This document shows positions 49,602-58,139 of a stretch of 64,000 nt of DNA, piece by piece; position 1 is the stretch's first letter, and the number at the start of each line of letters is the position of its first letter. The stretch is taken from assembly GCF_044068625.1 (NCBI RefSeq), contig NZ_JBIPKH010000001.1:1-64000 (forward strand). Direction: 5' to 3'. This DNA is from Desulfurivibrio sp044068625. Lineage in GTDB: Bacteria > Desulfobacterota > Desulfobulbia > Desulfobulbales > Desulfurivibrionaceae. The notes beneath the pieces were generated by a model. That model saw only the letters and a program-made list of their open reading frames with translations, was not told the origin of the DNA and searched no databases. The position numbers and the translations under genes are program-made.

Positions 49602-50618
49602 TCAAGCCATTTTACGGCCCTCTTCCCCCCTCTGCCGGCCCGGAGCCACCCTGGCTCCATGCAAGTTACTAAACGAGGGGATTTCGGCACCCGCTTCCAG
49701 GATACAGTCATGCAGCTTGACAAAGGAGTCGATCCGGCAGCCGGGACCGATCCGGGTTTGACCGCTGATCTCAACCCCGGGAGCGATGATGGTATCCGGA
49801 CCGATCTCCACTCCCTGGGCAATCAGGGCGGTTTCCGGTTGCAGCAGGGTAACCCCGCTCTCCATCAACTGCCTATTCCGGCGCTGCTGCAACAGGGCGT
49901 GGGCCCGGGCCAGTTCCACCCGGGAGTTGACCCCCAGCATCTCATCGGCATCCGGACAGCACCAGTGCCGCACCGTGCGACCGGCGGCCACCGCTATTTC
50001 AACAATATCGGTCAGGTACATCTCGTTCTGGCGATTATCGCTGCCCACCTCTCCTAATACCTGAAAAAGAAAATCGTTGGCCACGCAATAGACCCCGGCA
50101 TTGACCTCAGTGATCTCTTTTTCCGCCTCGGAGGCATCCTTCTCTTCGACAATCCGCAACAGGCACCCCTGGGGATCACAAACCATCCGGCCATAGCCGA
50201 AGGGATTTCGCGGTCGGGCGCTGAGGACGCTCAAGCTGGCGGCGCTGCGGCCATGGATCGCCAGCAGATTTTCCAGGGTTTGAGGGCGGATCAGGGGGGT
50301 ATCGCCACAGAGGATCAGGGTGGTGCCCGGCCGGCCGGCCAGCAGATCGGCGGCGGCCAGGACCGCGTGGGCGGTGCCGTTTTGCTCCTCCTGCACCGCG
50401 ATTTTCACCTCCCTGGTGGCCAGAACCCGCTGGACCTCCCGGCGCTGATGACCGACCACCACCACGGTTTCCGCCGGTCGCAAAGGGGCCACCGCATCCA
50501 ACACATGATCGATCATCGGGGCGAAAAACAGCTCGTGCAGCACCTTGGCCCGGGTTGAACGCATCCGGGTGCCCTTGCCCGCGGCCAGCACCAGGAGATA
50601 AAGTGGTAAGTTTTCCAT
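49602..50618 (-). CDS. GlmU-like uridylyltransferase lacking the acetyltransferase domain
   Basis: A 338-residue protein. The nucleotidyltransferase domain is complete: LAAGKGTRMRS (12-22), QEEQNGTAHAV, LCGDTPLI and NAGVYC. It aligns with the N-terminal half of GlmU, which makes UDP-GlcNAc from GlcNAc-1-phosphate. After residue 265 only two or three hexapeptide turns of the left-handed helix follow (IGPDTIIAPGVEI), then a short basic tail and stop. The rest of the acetyltransferase domain is absent and no frame restores it downstream. It may be a dedicated NDP-sugar pyrophosphorylase, or acetylation is done by another protein. Confidence 0.85.
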   Translation of the reverse strand: MENLPLYLLVLAAGKGTRMRSTRAKVLHELFFAPMIDHVLDAVAPLRPAETVVVVGHQRREVQRVLATREVKIAVQEEQNGTAHAVLAAADLLAGRPGTTLILCGDTPLIRPQTLENLLAIHGRSAASLSVLSARPRNPFGYGRMVCDPQGCLLRIVEEKDASEAEKEITEVNAGVYCVANDFLFQVLGEVGSDNRQNEMYLTDIVEIAVAAGRTVRHWCCPDADEMLGVNSRVELARAHALLQQRRNRQLMESGVTLLQPETALIAQGVEIGPDTIIAPGVEISGQTRIGPGCRIDSFVKLHDCILEAGAEIPSFSNLHGARVAPGRQRGEEGRKMA

Positions 50619-50771
50619 ACTCAGACAATTTTCCTGCGATTTCCCGGTTTGTTAAAACCAGGCCCCTTATCGGGGAGATTGATCGGTTCCCAGCCCCATC
50701 GGTCCCGCCCACTATATAGCCTGTGGCCCCCGGCGACAAGCGGCTAATAGAGCGGAGCCTGGCCGGCCGGC

Positions 50772-51785
50772 TCACACCTCGCCGCCCAGCAGCAGGTAGC
50801 GCAGGTAGTGAAAAGAGGCGAAGAGGGTAAAGAGCAGCAGCAGGGTGAGCGAGGCGACCAGGGCGAACCGCCGCAGGTCGGCCACCGGAGCCGCCAGGCC
50901 GGGACGGGCGCGAAAAAGTCCGACCAGGGGCGCGACCAGGCCGAAGAAAGCGGCGGGCAGCAGGGTGCCGTAGATGGCAAAACCGATATAGCCATACTCA
51001 GACTGCAGAATGCAGAAGGGGCAGTTGTGAAAGGGCATGGCGTAAATGTAGGAGGAGACGGCCACTGTCACCGCCAGCAGGGCCAAGGGCAGAAAGAGCA
51101 GCCAGGTTATCCCGTAAATGGGGTAGAGCCAGGCCCCCGCCCGCTCCTGCCGCCACCCCAGGAGGACGCCGACCAGCAGCAGACCGGCGATGGTGGCGTA
51201 AAAAGGCCAGAAAATCAGCTCCCCGTCCAACTCGGCCAACAGCTGCGAACCGGCGGTCGCGGAACTGAAGACCACGGCGCAACAGGAAGTGATCACCTCG
51301 GGATCCAACCGGAGCAGATAGAGGGTCTGGAGGGTGAGATCAAGCCCGAGCCAGGGCAGAATCAGCAGCAAATACCAACTCTTGACCCGGACCAGCGGAT
51401 AGTGCTGGGAACGGATATCCAGATGATGGATCACCAGCCAGAACCCGTAGAGAAAAACCCCGACCAGCTTGACCAGCAGGGCCGGCATCCCGAATTGGTT
51501 GGCCAGCAGCGCCCCAGTGGCGCACATCGCTCCACTGAGCACCTGGGCAAAACTGTCGGCAGCCATGACAAAGAGGACCAGACTGGTGATCTGGATGGCC
51601 AGGGCATAGGCAACCAGGGTGGATGAGAGCCAGATTTCACTCTCCAGACCAATCTGGAGGCTATCATCACTGGCCGGATTCCAGTGGCGGATCACCCGCA
51701 GCGCGCTGCGGGCGGCCACCGCCAGCAGGAAAATCACCAGCAGGCCGCTGAGGCTCAGGGCCAGACTCCAGCTGTTCAGCAGCAT
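50772..51785 (-). CDS. Multi-pass membrane protein with CPFC motif (NosL/ABC cluster)
   Basis: A 337-residue membrane protein with about eight to nine hydrophobic helices. A CxxC pair (C255, C258 in HNCPFCILQ) lies at the end of a helix near the membrane surface, and other cysteines are found in SCCAVV. The CPFC context recalls thiol-disulfide membrane proteins, but I cannot assign a family. It overlaps the ABC ATPase gene by ten bases and ends the minus-strand cluster that includes NosL-like and TlpA-like proteins. A role in passing electrons or handling a metal for the cluster is inferred. Confidence 0.7.
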   Translation of the reverse strand: MLLNSWSLALSLSGLLVIFLLAVAARSALRVIRHWNPASDDSLQIGLESEIWLSSTLVAYALAIQITSLVLFVMAADSFAQVLSGAMCATGALLANQFGMPALLVKLVGVFLYGFWLVIHHLDIRSQHYPLVRVKSWYLLLILPWLGLDLTLQTLYLLRLDPEVITSCCAVVFSSATAGSQLLAELDGELIFWPFYATIAGLLLVGVLLGWRQERAGAWLYPIYGITWLLFLPLALLAVTVAVSSYIYAMPFHNCPFCILQSEYGYIGFAIYGTLLPAAFFGLVAPLVGLFRARPGLAAPVADLRRFALVASLTLLLLFTLFASFHYLRYLLLGGEV

Positions 51786-52453
51786 CGGACCCGCCCGTCG
51801 GCCACCTCCACCACCCGGTCGATGACGCTATCTTCCGCCACCAGGGGGTCATGGGAGGTGATGACAATGGTTTTACCCTCGGCCTTCAGCTCGGCCATGA
51901 TGGCCATGAATTCGTGACTGAGCCTGGTGTCGAGATGGGCGGTGGGCTCATCGGCCAAAATGATCGGCTGGTTGTTGATCAGGGCCCGGGCAATGGCGGT
52001 CCGTTGCAGTTCGCCACCGGAGATCTGGCCGGCGGGGAAATTTTCCCGATGGGCGATTCCCAGGCGCTCCAGGAGTCGGCGGGCCCGCTGCCGCCGCTCC
52101 CGGGGCCCAATCCCCAGGGGCAGCAGGGGCAGGGTTACGTTTTCCAGCACGGTCAGGGTCGGCAGCAGATTAAAGCGTTGAAAAATAAAACCGATGCTCT
52201 CCCGGCGATGGATGGTGAGAAAACGGTCGGGTAGGCGGGCCAGCTGCTTGCCGGCAATGGCCGCCCGGCCACTGGTGGGCGGGATCACACAGCCGATGAT
52301 GGCCAACAGGGTGCTTTTCCCCGAACCGCTGGGGCCTCTGAGACAAACCACCTCACCGGCGACCACCAGCAGATCAACTTCGGTCAGGGCCCGAACCTGG
52401 TTGGCCCGCCCCCGGTTGTAAATCTTCTCCACCTTTTCCAGTTCAATCAGCAT
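51776..52453 (-). CDS. LolD/MacB-type ABC ATPase
   Basis: A 225-residue ABC ATPase of the LolD/MacB/FtsE group. Walker A GPSGSGKST is at residues 40-48, signature SGGELQRTAIARAL near 145, Walker B ILADEPTAHLD near 167 and switch VITSHDP. It pairs with the FtsX-like permease located nine bases upstream. Such pairs are mechanotransmission or lipoprotein-extraction machines rather than classical pumps. It overlaps the next gene by ten bases. Confidence 0.92.
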   Translation of the reverse strand: MLIELEKVEKIYNRGRANQVRALTEVDLLVVAGEVVCLRGPSGSGKSTLLAIIGCVIPPTSGRAAIAGKQLARLPDRFLTIHRRESIGFIFQRFNLLPTLTVLENVTLPLLPLGIGPRERRQRARRLLERLGIAHRENFPAGQISGGELQRTAIARALINNQPIILADEPTAHLDTRLSHEFMAIMAELKAEGKTIVITSHDPLVAEDSVIDRVVEVADGRVRCC

Positions 52454-52461
52454 CGCGTAAA

Positions 52462-53649
52462 CTATCCATTAAGGGCATCTTCGGCGGGCACTGCGGCCCC
52501 CCGCCAGGTGGGAATGACGGTGGCGACCAGGTAGGGCAGCACGGTGACGGCGAAGAGCAGCAGTAGATCCTGGGCCGCGATGGTCGGCACCAGGGTGAGG
52601 GCGGGATGGATCACCGACCAGCCCACCAGCACCGGACGAAAGAGGGCCGCCTGGAAGTAAAGCACGTGGAGGTAGGCCAGAAATATCCCCAGCAGAAAGG
52701 CCCCTCCGGCCACCAGCAGGGCCTCCCAGCAGCGCAGGGTGAGAATATCGGAGGTTTCCCAGCCGATGATTTTAAGAATCGCCACCTCCCGGCGCTCCTC
52801 GGGCGAAAGGCCCGAAGCCTTATCCCAGGCCAGGATGGCAAAAGCCGCCAGGGCCGCCAGCAGGCAAACGGAGGCCATCCCGCTGCGCCAGCCGAAGACC
52901 CCCTGATAGGTCCGCTGGATCTGGGCCCGGGTCAACACCCTGGTATCGGGCAGGCGTTGAGCGATACGGCGGGCCAGGTTTTCGATCTCGGCCGGGTTGT
53001 ACACATAGACACAAAGGTCGGTCACCAATTCGGGGGGGAGCTGAAAGAGATCCCGGGCCTCGGCCAGGTTCAGGGCAATCAGGTCGGCGGTGAGCAGATC
53101 GGTTTCATCCCGGAAGATGCCGCTGACCGGCAAGGTCTTCAAGGTCAGATCCGGGCGGAAAAGGGAAAAAAAATCGCCGGGAGCCAGTTCCAGGGTGGCG
53201 GCAACCAAGCCGCCCAGGACCGCCCCTGGCCCGTTGACGGGGAACTCGCCAATGGCCAGGGTTTGCCCCAGATGTTCCCCCAGGGGCATCTGAGCGGAAT
53301 CTACCCCCAGGACGGTGAAGTTGGCCTGGCGAATCTCATCGAAATAGTAGCCCCAGATCCGGGGAGTTATCTGACGAATCCCAAACAGTCCCTCCAGACG
53401 CCGGCTATACTCCAGGGGAATCGATTCCTGGCGACCGGCCACCATCTTCTGGATCACGATATCCGGGGCGCGCTCCAGGACCTGACCGGCGCGATCGCCG
53501 AGGGCGGTGGCGACCAGATGAAAGGAGGCCAGCAGAAAGATCACGGCGGCGAAAACCAGCAGCAGGGCCCCGTTTTTCAACCGCCGCCGCCAAAGGGAGG
53601 TCAGGGCGAAATCCACCAGGTTGAGCTGCTTGGCGAAAATTGCGTTCAT
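52462..53649 (-). CDS. FtsX/LolC-like ABC permease
   Basis: A 395-residue permease with the MacB/FtsX plan: a first helix near residues 25-48, a periplasmic domain of about 200 residues (with IVIQKMVAGRQES and LGVDSAQMPLG), then three C-terminal helices in which SGLSPEERREVAILKIIGWE marks the coupling loop. It works with the ATPase encoded next. Substrate unknown; the neighbours suggest a metal- or thiol-linked envelope process. The gene overlaps the small membrane protein gene by four bases. Confidence 0.9.
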   Translation of the reverse strand: MNAIFAKQLNLVDFALTSLWRRRLKNGALLLVFAAVIFLLASFHLVATALGDRAGQVLERAPDIVIQKMVAGRQESIPLEYSRRLEGLFGIRQITPRIWGYYFDEIRQANFTVLGVDSAQMPLGEHLGQTLAIGEFPVNGPGAVLGGLVAATLELAPGDFFSLFRPDLTLKTLPVSGIFRDETDLLTADLIALNLAEARDLFQLPPELVTDLCVYVYNPAEIENLARRIAQRLPDTRVLTRAQIQRTYQGVFGWRSGMASVCLLAALAAFAILAWDKASGLSPEERREVAILKIIGWETSDILTLRCWEALLVAGGAFLLGIFLAYLHVLYFQAALFRPVLVGWSVIHPALTLVPTIAAQDLLLLFAVTVLPYLVATVIPTWRGAAVPAEDALNG

Positions 53650-53954
53650 GGCTGCCGCCGATAGGCCGGCGGCGGAGCCCAGAAGGAGCCGGTGGGAAAG
53701 TGTTCAATGGCGCCGGGATGGCTCATAAAGGGGGCCAGGGGATCGCTGACCGCCGGATGACGGGTGTAGCGGGCCTCGGTGGCCACCGCCAGGTCGGTAA
53801 GCCCCAGCCCGGCCACCGCGATATGCAGCAGCGGCAAGGCCGCCTCCTGGCGCAAGCGCCACTCCCGGCCCTGGGCCAGCACCAGGGCGCTAATAATGGC
53901 AAAAATCAGCAGCAAAAGAGCTGTTAAGCCGGAGGGACGCATGATCGCAAACAA
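53646..53954 (-). CDS. Small membrane-anchored protein of the NosL/ABC cluster
   Basis: About 98-102 residues. An N-terminal hydrophobic helix (LTALLLLIFAIISALVLAQG) anchors a periplasmic tail with no cysteines, containing AVAGLGLTDLAVATEARYTRHP. I do not recognise the family. It is locked between the permease (four-base overlap) and the NosL-like gene (eight bases), so it is probably part of the same complex. The start may be ATG at 53942 (GGAGG 13 bases away) or TTG at 53954 (GGAGG too close). Confidence 0.65.
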   Translation of the reverse strand: MFAIMRPSGLTALLLLIFAIISALVLAQGREWRLRQEAALPLLHIAVAGLGLTDLAVATEARYTRHPAVSDPLAPFMSHPGAIEHFPTGSFWAPPPAYRRQP

Positions 53955-53962
53955 ACCTCCGG

Positions 53963-54484
53963 TCAGCGGCCACGGCCCATGGTATGGACGCCGCGCATCG
54001 ACCCCACCAGCTCGGGGGTAATCTCCTCAAAACGCAAAATCTCCCGCCCCTGGTGATCGCGCAGGAAGGCCCGGGCCTTCTCCTCGCTGGCCAAGGGGAT
54101 GAACTCATGACCCATGGGGCCGTGGACCCCGCTGCCGATCACATAGTAGGCACTCCGCCCGTCCAGCCACTGCAAGGTATAGTAATCCTTGGCCCAGATC
54201 GCCGTCACCTTCGCCCCTTTCCGGCCGCCAAAGGCGGCGGGATCGAAATAGTAGGCCAGCAGATCCTTCATGCCGTCGAAAAAGTGGACCTTGCCGTCAC
54301 CCAGATGGAGCTGGGTGATCCAGGGCGGGTAACGGGCCACGAACATGCCGCAGACCGGGCATTTTTCCCGGGCTCCAACCTGCTCCACCGGGGGCGGGGC
54401 CTGGGCGGAGCCGGCTCCGGTGGCCGCCGACCAGCTAAGCAGCAACAGCAAAACCCAGAATGGCATCGGTTTTCCACCCCTCAT
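53963..54484 (-). CDS. NosL-like metal-binding protein
   Basis: A 173-residue exported protein. A signal peptide (hydrophobic FWVLLLLLSW, cleavage near AQA-29) is followed by KCPVCGMFVARYP at 41-53, the NosL motif that binds copper(I) through CxxCGM. GHEFIPL and VHFFDGMKDLL also fit the family. NosL is known as a copper chaperone for nitrous oxide reductase, but no nosZ is in this window, so this is a NosL relative in another setting. The ATG at 54484 overlaps the TlpA-like stop by four bases and has GGAGG nine bases upstream. Confidence 0.88.
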   Translation of the reverse strand: MRGGKPMPFWVLLLLLSWSAATGAGSAQAPPPVEQVGAREKCPVCGMFVARYPPWITQLHLGDGKVHFFDGMKDLLAYYFDPAAFGGRKGAKVTAIWAKDYYTLQWLDGRSAYYVIGSGVHGPMGHEFIPLASEEKARAFLRDHQGREILRFEEITPELVGSMRGVHTMGRGR

Positions 54485-55011
54485 CGCAGATATCCTCCCA
54501 GCAATCTTTGCAACTCCTCCTCACCCACCCCCCCCAGGACCGCGGCGGCCAGGCGGTGCTGGGGATCAATGACGACCGCCAGGGGATCAAGTTTGACCCG
54601 GTACTGTTGGGCGATCCGGTCGCCCCGGTCGATGATCACCGGAAATTCGATCTCCAAATCCTTAATGAAACGGCGTACCATCTCCTGGTCATCATTGCGG
54701 CTGATATAGATGATCACCAACCCCTGCTCCCGGTACTGACGATAATAACGGTTGAAAATCGGGGTGTCGGCCCGGCAGAACTTACAATCCACCGACCAGA
54801 AGCGCAGCACCACCGGCCGGCCTTGATAATCGGCCAGCGTGAAGGGCTCGCCGTGTTGATCGAGGGAGCTAAAATCAGGGGCCGGATCACCCAGCTGCAA
54901 GCGCTGGCGTTCGCCGCAGGCGGCCAGCAACAACAGGGACAGGGCGATAAGCCCCAGACCGGCGACGGCCATGGCCACGCCCCCCGCCCCCAATCGCCAT
55001 CTTTTTTGCAC
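54481..55011 (-). CDS. TlpA/ResA-like thioredoxin-fold lipoprotein
   Basis: About 176 residues. A lipoprotein signal ends in LLAAC (Cys near 32). The AhpC/TSA-type thioredoxin fold follows with DPAPDFSSLDQ, then the redox pair in WSVDCKFCRADTP (Cys near 76 and 79), and a late cis-proline region IDPQHRL. CKFC replaces the usual CPPC. It should be a periplasmic thiol reductant, which suits loading copper on NosL-like CxxC sites. AAGGAGG is only one base from the ATG at 55017 but seven from the GTG at 55011, so I prefer the GTG. Confidence 0.85.
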   Translation of the reverse strand: MQKRWRLGAGGVAMAVAGLGLIALSLLLLAACGERQRLQLGDPAPDFSSLDQHGEPFTLADYQGRPVVLRFWSVDCKFCRADTPIFNRYYRQYREQGLVIIYISRNDDQEMVRRFIKDLEIEFPVIIDRGDRIAQQYRVKLDPLAVVIDPQHRLAAAVLGGVGEEELQRLLGGYLR

Positions 55012-55028
55012 CGCCATACCTCCTTCGC

Positions 55029-55406
55029 TCAGGGGGAACCGGCCAGCAAACCGGCGATGGTTGCCCGCAACTCCTCCAGGTCCAACGGCTTTCGCAGGAC
55101 CGCGTGGGCGCCGGAATGCTCCAGCATCTCCTCCATCCGGGGCCGATCGATGGCGGTGATCACCACGATGGACATGGTGGGGGCAATATGCTTGGCCTTG
55201 CTCAACGCCTCATAGCCGTTGAGCCCGGGCATCCTGATATCCAGGGTCATCAGATCGTAGGCGGAATCCCTGATCAAGTCCAGGGCATGCTCGCCATTGG
55301 TGGCGATTTCAGCCTCATAACCGATCTTTTCCAAAAACTGCTTCAACGATTTACAAAAAACATATTCATCGTCAACGATCAAAATTCTGCGCCGATCCTC
55401 AGCCAT
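55029..55406 (-). CDS. Single-domain response regulator
   Basis: A 125-residue receiver with LIVDDEY near 9-15, acceptor aspartate in LMTLDIRMPG (D56), T-switch in VVITAID and lysine in VLRKPLD. No output domain is present. It overlaps the histidine kinase gene by eight bases, so the two are a translationally coupled pair. It is 18 bases before the TlpA-like gene, and the kinase-regulator pair may be co-transcribed with the NosL cluster. Confidence 0.93.
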   Translation of the reverse strand: MAEDRRRILIVDDEYVFCKSLKQFLEKIGYEAEIATNGEHALDLIRDSAYDLMTLDIRMPGLNGYEALSKAKHIAPTMSIVVITAIDRPRMEEMLEHSGAHAVLRKPLDLEELRATIAGLLAGSP

Positions 55407-56982
55407 TTTTCACTCCCTCCCGATCTGTCGTTTTTGGCCGGTTAGGGGGCAGAACAATGAAAAACTCGGCCCCCTCCCCCGGACGTGACGAAACCTCGAT
55501 AAATCCCCCCTGGTTTTCCACGATGGAGTGGACTATGGCCAACCCCATGCCGGTGCCGCTACCCGGGTCCTTGGTGGTGAAAAACGGATCGAATATCTTC
55601 GATAACTCGCTTGCGGCAATCCCGCAACCGGTATCCCGCACCGCCAGGCCCACTCCCTGCTCCACCAGACTGGTGGCCAGGGTCAACCGCCGCGGTTGGC
55701 TCTGCTTCATGGCGTCCCGGGCATTACTGATCAAATTGAGAAAAACCTGGGCCAACTGGTCGGGGTCGGCGGCCACTGCGGGCAGATCGGGGGTGAACTC
55801 CCGGGCCACCTGGATATTGTCAGACTCCAGCTCGTGCCGGACCAGGGCCAGGGTGTTATCCAACAGGGCATGGATATCCACCTCCTTGATCTCCGGCTGG
55901 TGGCGGCGGGAAAAGATCCGCAGGCTGTTGGTGATCTTGGTGGCCCGGCGGATCTGCTCCATCACCTCGGCAAACCGGGGTTTGAATCTCGCCGGCATCT
56001 CCTCTTCCATCTGCAAAAGCTGGATAATGGTGCCAATGATGTTGAGGGGATTGAGAATTTCATGGGCCACTCCAGCGGCCATGGTCCCGATGGAGGCCAG
56101 CTTTTCCTGGCGAATCATCACATCCTGGGCGCTTTTGAGCTCGGCCAGGGACTGGCGCAGATTGTCGGAGGTGCGGCGCAGGGCGCTTTCCACCGCCCGG
56201 GCCTCGGTGATGTCATGGAAAAGGAGGACAAAAGAGCGGCGGGAGCCTTCCCGGACGGGATAAAACCCCACCTGGGTCTGCCGGTCGGTCAAAAACCAGG
56301 GGTCGGCCAGATTTAAGGGCCTGACGGCCGGATCGGCCACCAGTGCTCTCAAGATCCGGGCCGGCTCCGGCTCCAGATGGGCATAGATCTCAGCCCCCAA
56401 CAGCTCCTCTTCCCGACAGGCAAACATGGCCAGTCCCGAACTGTTGACATAGATGATCCGGCCCCGGCAATCCAGTTCAACCAGGCCGTCGCTCATATTC
56501 TGCAGCACCACCTCATGATGTTTCTGCAACGAAAGCAGCTCCCTGGTGATCTCCCGCCCAAAAACGTCATCAACGCCCAGAACCCGGTGTTCCGGCAGAA
56601 TCCGGCCATGATTTTCCAGATCCTGAAGGATGGTATCCAAGTGGGCGGAAATTTTGCCCTGGCCGCTTTTGGCAATGCAGGCGTCAGCTCCGTAGTCGGC
56701 AGGATCAAGCCCAACCTCGGCGGCCACCGACGAGATAATCACCAGGCACACCCCGGCCAGTTGCGGGCGGGAACGCACGATCCGGCAGATTCGGCCGCCA
56801 TCGATGTTGGGCATCACCAGGTCAACGAAGATCAGATCCGGCACAAACCCCTTCAGCACATCCAGGGCCGCCAGCCCATCCGCTGCGGTGCGCACTCCAT
56901 GGCCCAGCTTTTCCAGCCGGGAGCTGATCATTCTGCGCACCAAGGGATGATTGTCCACCACCAGAACTTTCTTCACCTTCAT
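55399..56982 (-). CDS. Receiver - PAS - histidine kinase
   Basis: A 527-residue cytoplasmic kinase. Residues 3-120 are a receiver (VVDNHP, acceptor in IFVDLVMP). A PAS domain follows near 150-265 (VVLQNMSDGLVELDCRGRI, split). The dimer/phosphoacceptor helix has H in AGVAHEILNPLNIIG near 315, and the ATPase part has FLNLISNARDAM, DTGCGI and GTGMGLAIVHSIVE. No membrane segment is present. The ATG at 56982 follows AAAGGGGGGCAGG, so the 45-residue extension is rejected. It phosphorylates, most likely, the regulator encoded next. Input signal unknown. Confidence 0.92.
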   Translation of the reverse strand: MKVKKVLVVDNHPLVRRMISSRLEKLGHGVRTAADGLAALDVLKGFVPDLIFVDLVMPNIDGGRICRIVRSRPQLAGVCLVIISSVAAEVGLDPADYGADACIAKSGQGKISAHLDTILQDLENHGRILPEHRVLGVDDVFGREITRELLSLQKHHEVVLQNMSDGLVELDCRGRIIYVNSSGLAMFACREEELLGAEIYAHLEPEPARILRALVADPAVRPLNLADPWFLTDRQTQVGFYPVREGSRRSFVLLFHDITEARAVESALRRTSDNLRQSLAELKSAQDVMIRQEKLASIGTMAAGVAHEILNPLNIIGTIIQLLQMEEEMPARFKPRFAEVMEQIRRATKITNSLRIFSRRHQPEIKEVDIHALLDNTLALVRHELESDNIQVAREFTPDLPAVAADPDQLAQVFLNLISNARDAMKQSQPRRLTLATSLVEQGVGLAVRDTGCGIAASELSKIFDPFFTTKDPGSGTGMGLAIVHSIVENQGGFIEVSSRPGEGAEFFIVLPPNRPKTTDREGVKNG

Positions 56983-57230
56983 CCTGCCCCCCTTTTTGCC
57001 ATAGCTAACCATGCCTGAATAGTAGCAGAGATCGTAATAATGGGCAAAAGAGGGCCCCGCAGAGATAATAGTAATTTTTTTAAAGATAATCTGATATTTT
57101 AACAAAGAGAGCAACACGCAGGCGCCACCGTGGCTTGACAGTCATTGCCGGCCTGGCTAGAGTACCTGAGGTTGAGCAAAATCAAAGAGGCGCTGTTGCA
57201 CCGAATACCCGGCAGGGGAGACTTGAGGAT

Positions 57231-58139
57231 ATGGTCGCGCGAAATTGGTTGCTGCTGTTGTTGACCGGGCTGCTGCTGGCCGTTGCTTCCCACCGCCCGG
57301 CTCCGGCCCTGGCCCAATCCCCGGAAGAGATGGCACCATTGCGCTTTGCCATCGTGCCCTACAAATCACCCCGGTCATTGGCCGAAACTTACGACCCGCT
57401 GCTCCATCGCCTGGAAGAGCGGCTGCAGCGGCCGGTGCACCTCCTCTCGACCAGGGATGTAGCGACCTTTCTCCACCGGGGCCAGGCCAGGGAGTACGAT
57501 CTGCTCCTGGCCCCACCCACCCTTTTGCTGCAGCTGGAGGAGGCCGGCTACCGGGTCATCGCCCGGGGCGCCCCCGATTTCCGGGGCGGAGTGGTGGTCC
57601 TGGCAGGCAGCGCCATTCATGAACCGGCCGATTTCCGGGGCAAAAGGGTGGCGGCCATCGGCCGCCACTCCTATGGGGGTTATCTCTTTTTCCACCACCG
57701 CCTGGAGGAGGCCGGCATCGATCCCCACGAGGAGCTGGAACTGTTTTTCACCCGCCAGGTGGACACCATTGTGTACGGGGTTTTAAGCAGTCGCTACGAC
57801 GCCGGGGTGATCAGACTGGACACCCTGGAAACCCCGGCCGTCTCCCCCTTCCGCCAACGGCTGCGGGTCGTGTTCGAATCGGTTGATATTCCCCAGTTTC
57901 CCTTCATGGTTAAGGGGGAAATGGACGATCAGGCCGTGGCCGTCATCCTCGAAGAACTGGTCAAGCTGGCCCCGTCAAGTCCCGAAGATCTCAAAATTCT
58001 GCAAAGCCTGCAGGTTAGCCGAATCGAACCGGCAACCACCAACGACTACCAAGAATTTCTGCGGTTGATCAAACAACCGGCAAACAGCTTTTGCTGTTCA
58101 AACAAGCCTGGGCCGTCGGACGCAAGAGAAGCCGAATGA
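57231..58139 (+). CDS. PhnD-type periplasmic binding protein
   Basis: A 302-residue exported protein. A signal peptide covers about residues 1-29. The mature part follows the phosphate/phosphonate-binding PhnD fold: LRFAIVPYKSPRSLAETYDPLLHRLEE (split), STRDVATFLHRGQAREYDLLLAPPTL, GVVVLAGSAI and GKRVAAIGRHSYGGYLF. No transporter genes are adjacent. Instead the stop overlaps by four bases the start of a membrane hybrid kinase. It therefore probably serves as the sensor partner of that kinase, as TorT does for TorS. The ATG at 57231 follows GAGGAT. Confidence 0.85.
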   Translation: MVARNWLLLLLTGLLLAVASHRPAPALAQSPEEMAPLRFAIVPYKSPRSLAETYDPLLHRLEERLQRPVHLLSTRDVATFLHRGQAREYDLLLAPPTLLLQLEEAGYRVIARGAPDFRGGVVVLAGSAIHEPADFRGKRVAAIGRHSYGGYLFFHHRLEEAGIDPHEELELFFTRQVDTIVYGVLSSRYDAGVIRLDTLETPAVSPFRQRLRVVFESVDIPQFPFMVKGEMDDQAVAVILEELVKLAPSSPEDLKILQSLQVSRIEPATTNDYQEFLRLIKQPANSFCCSNKPGPSDAREAE

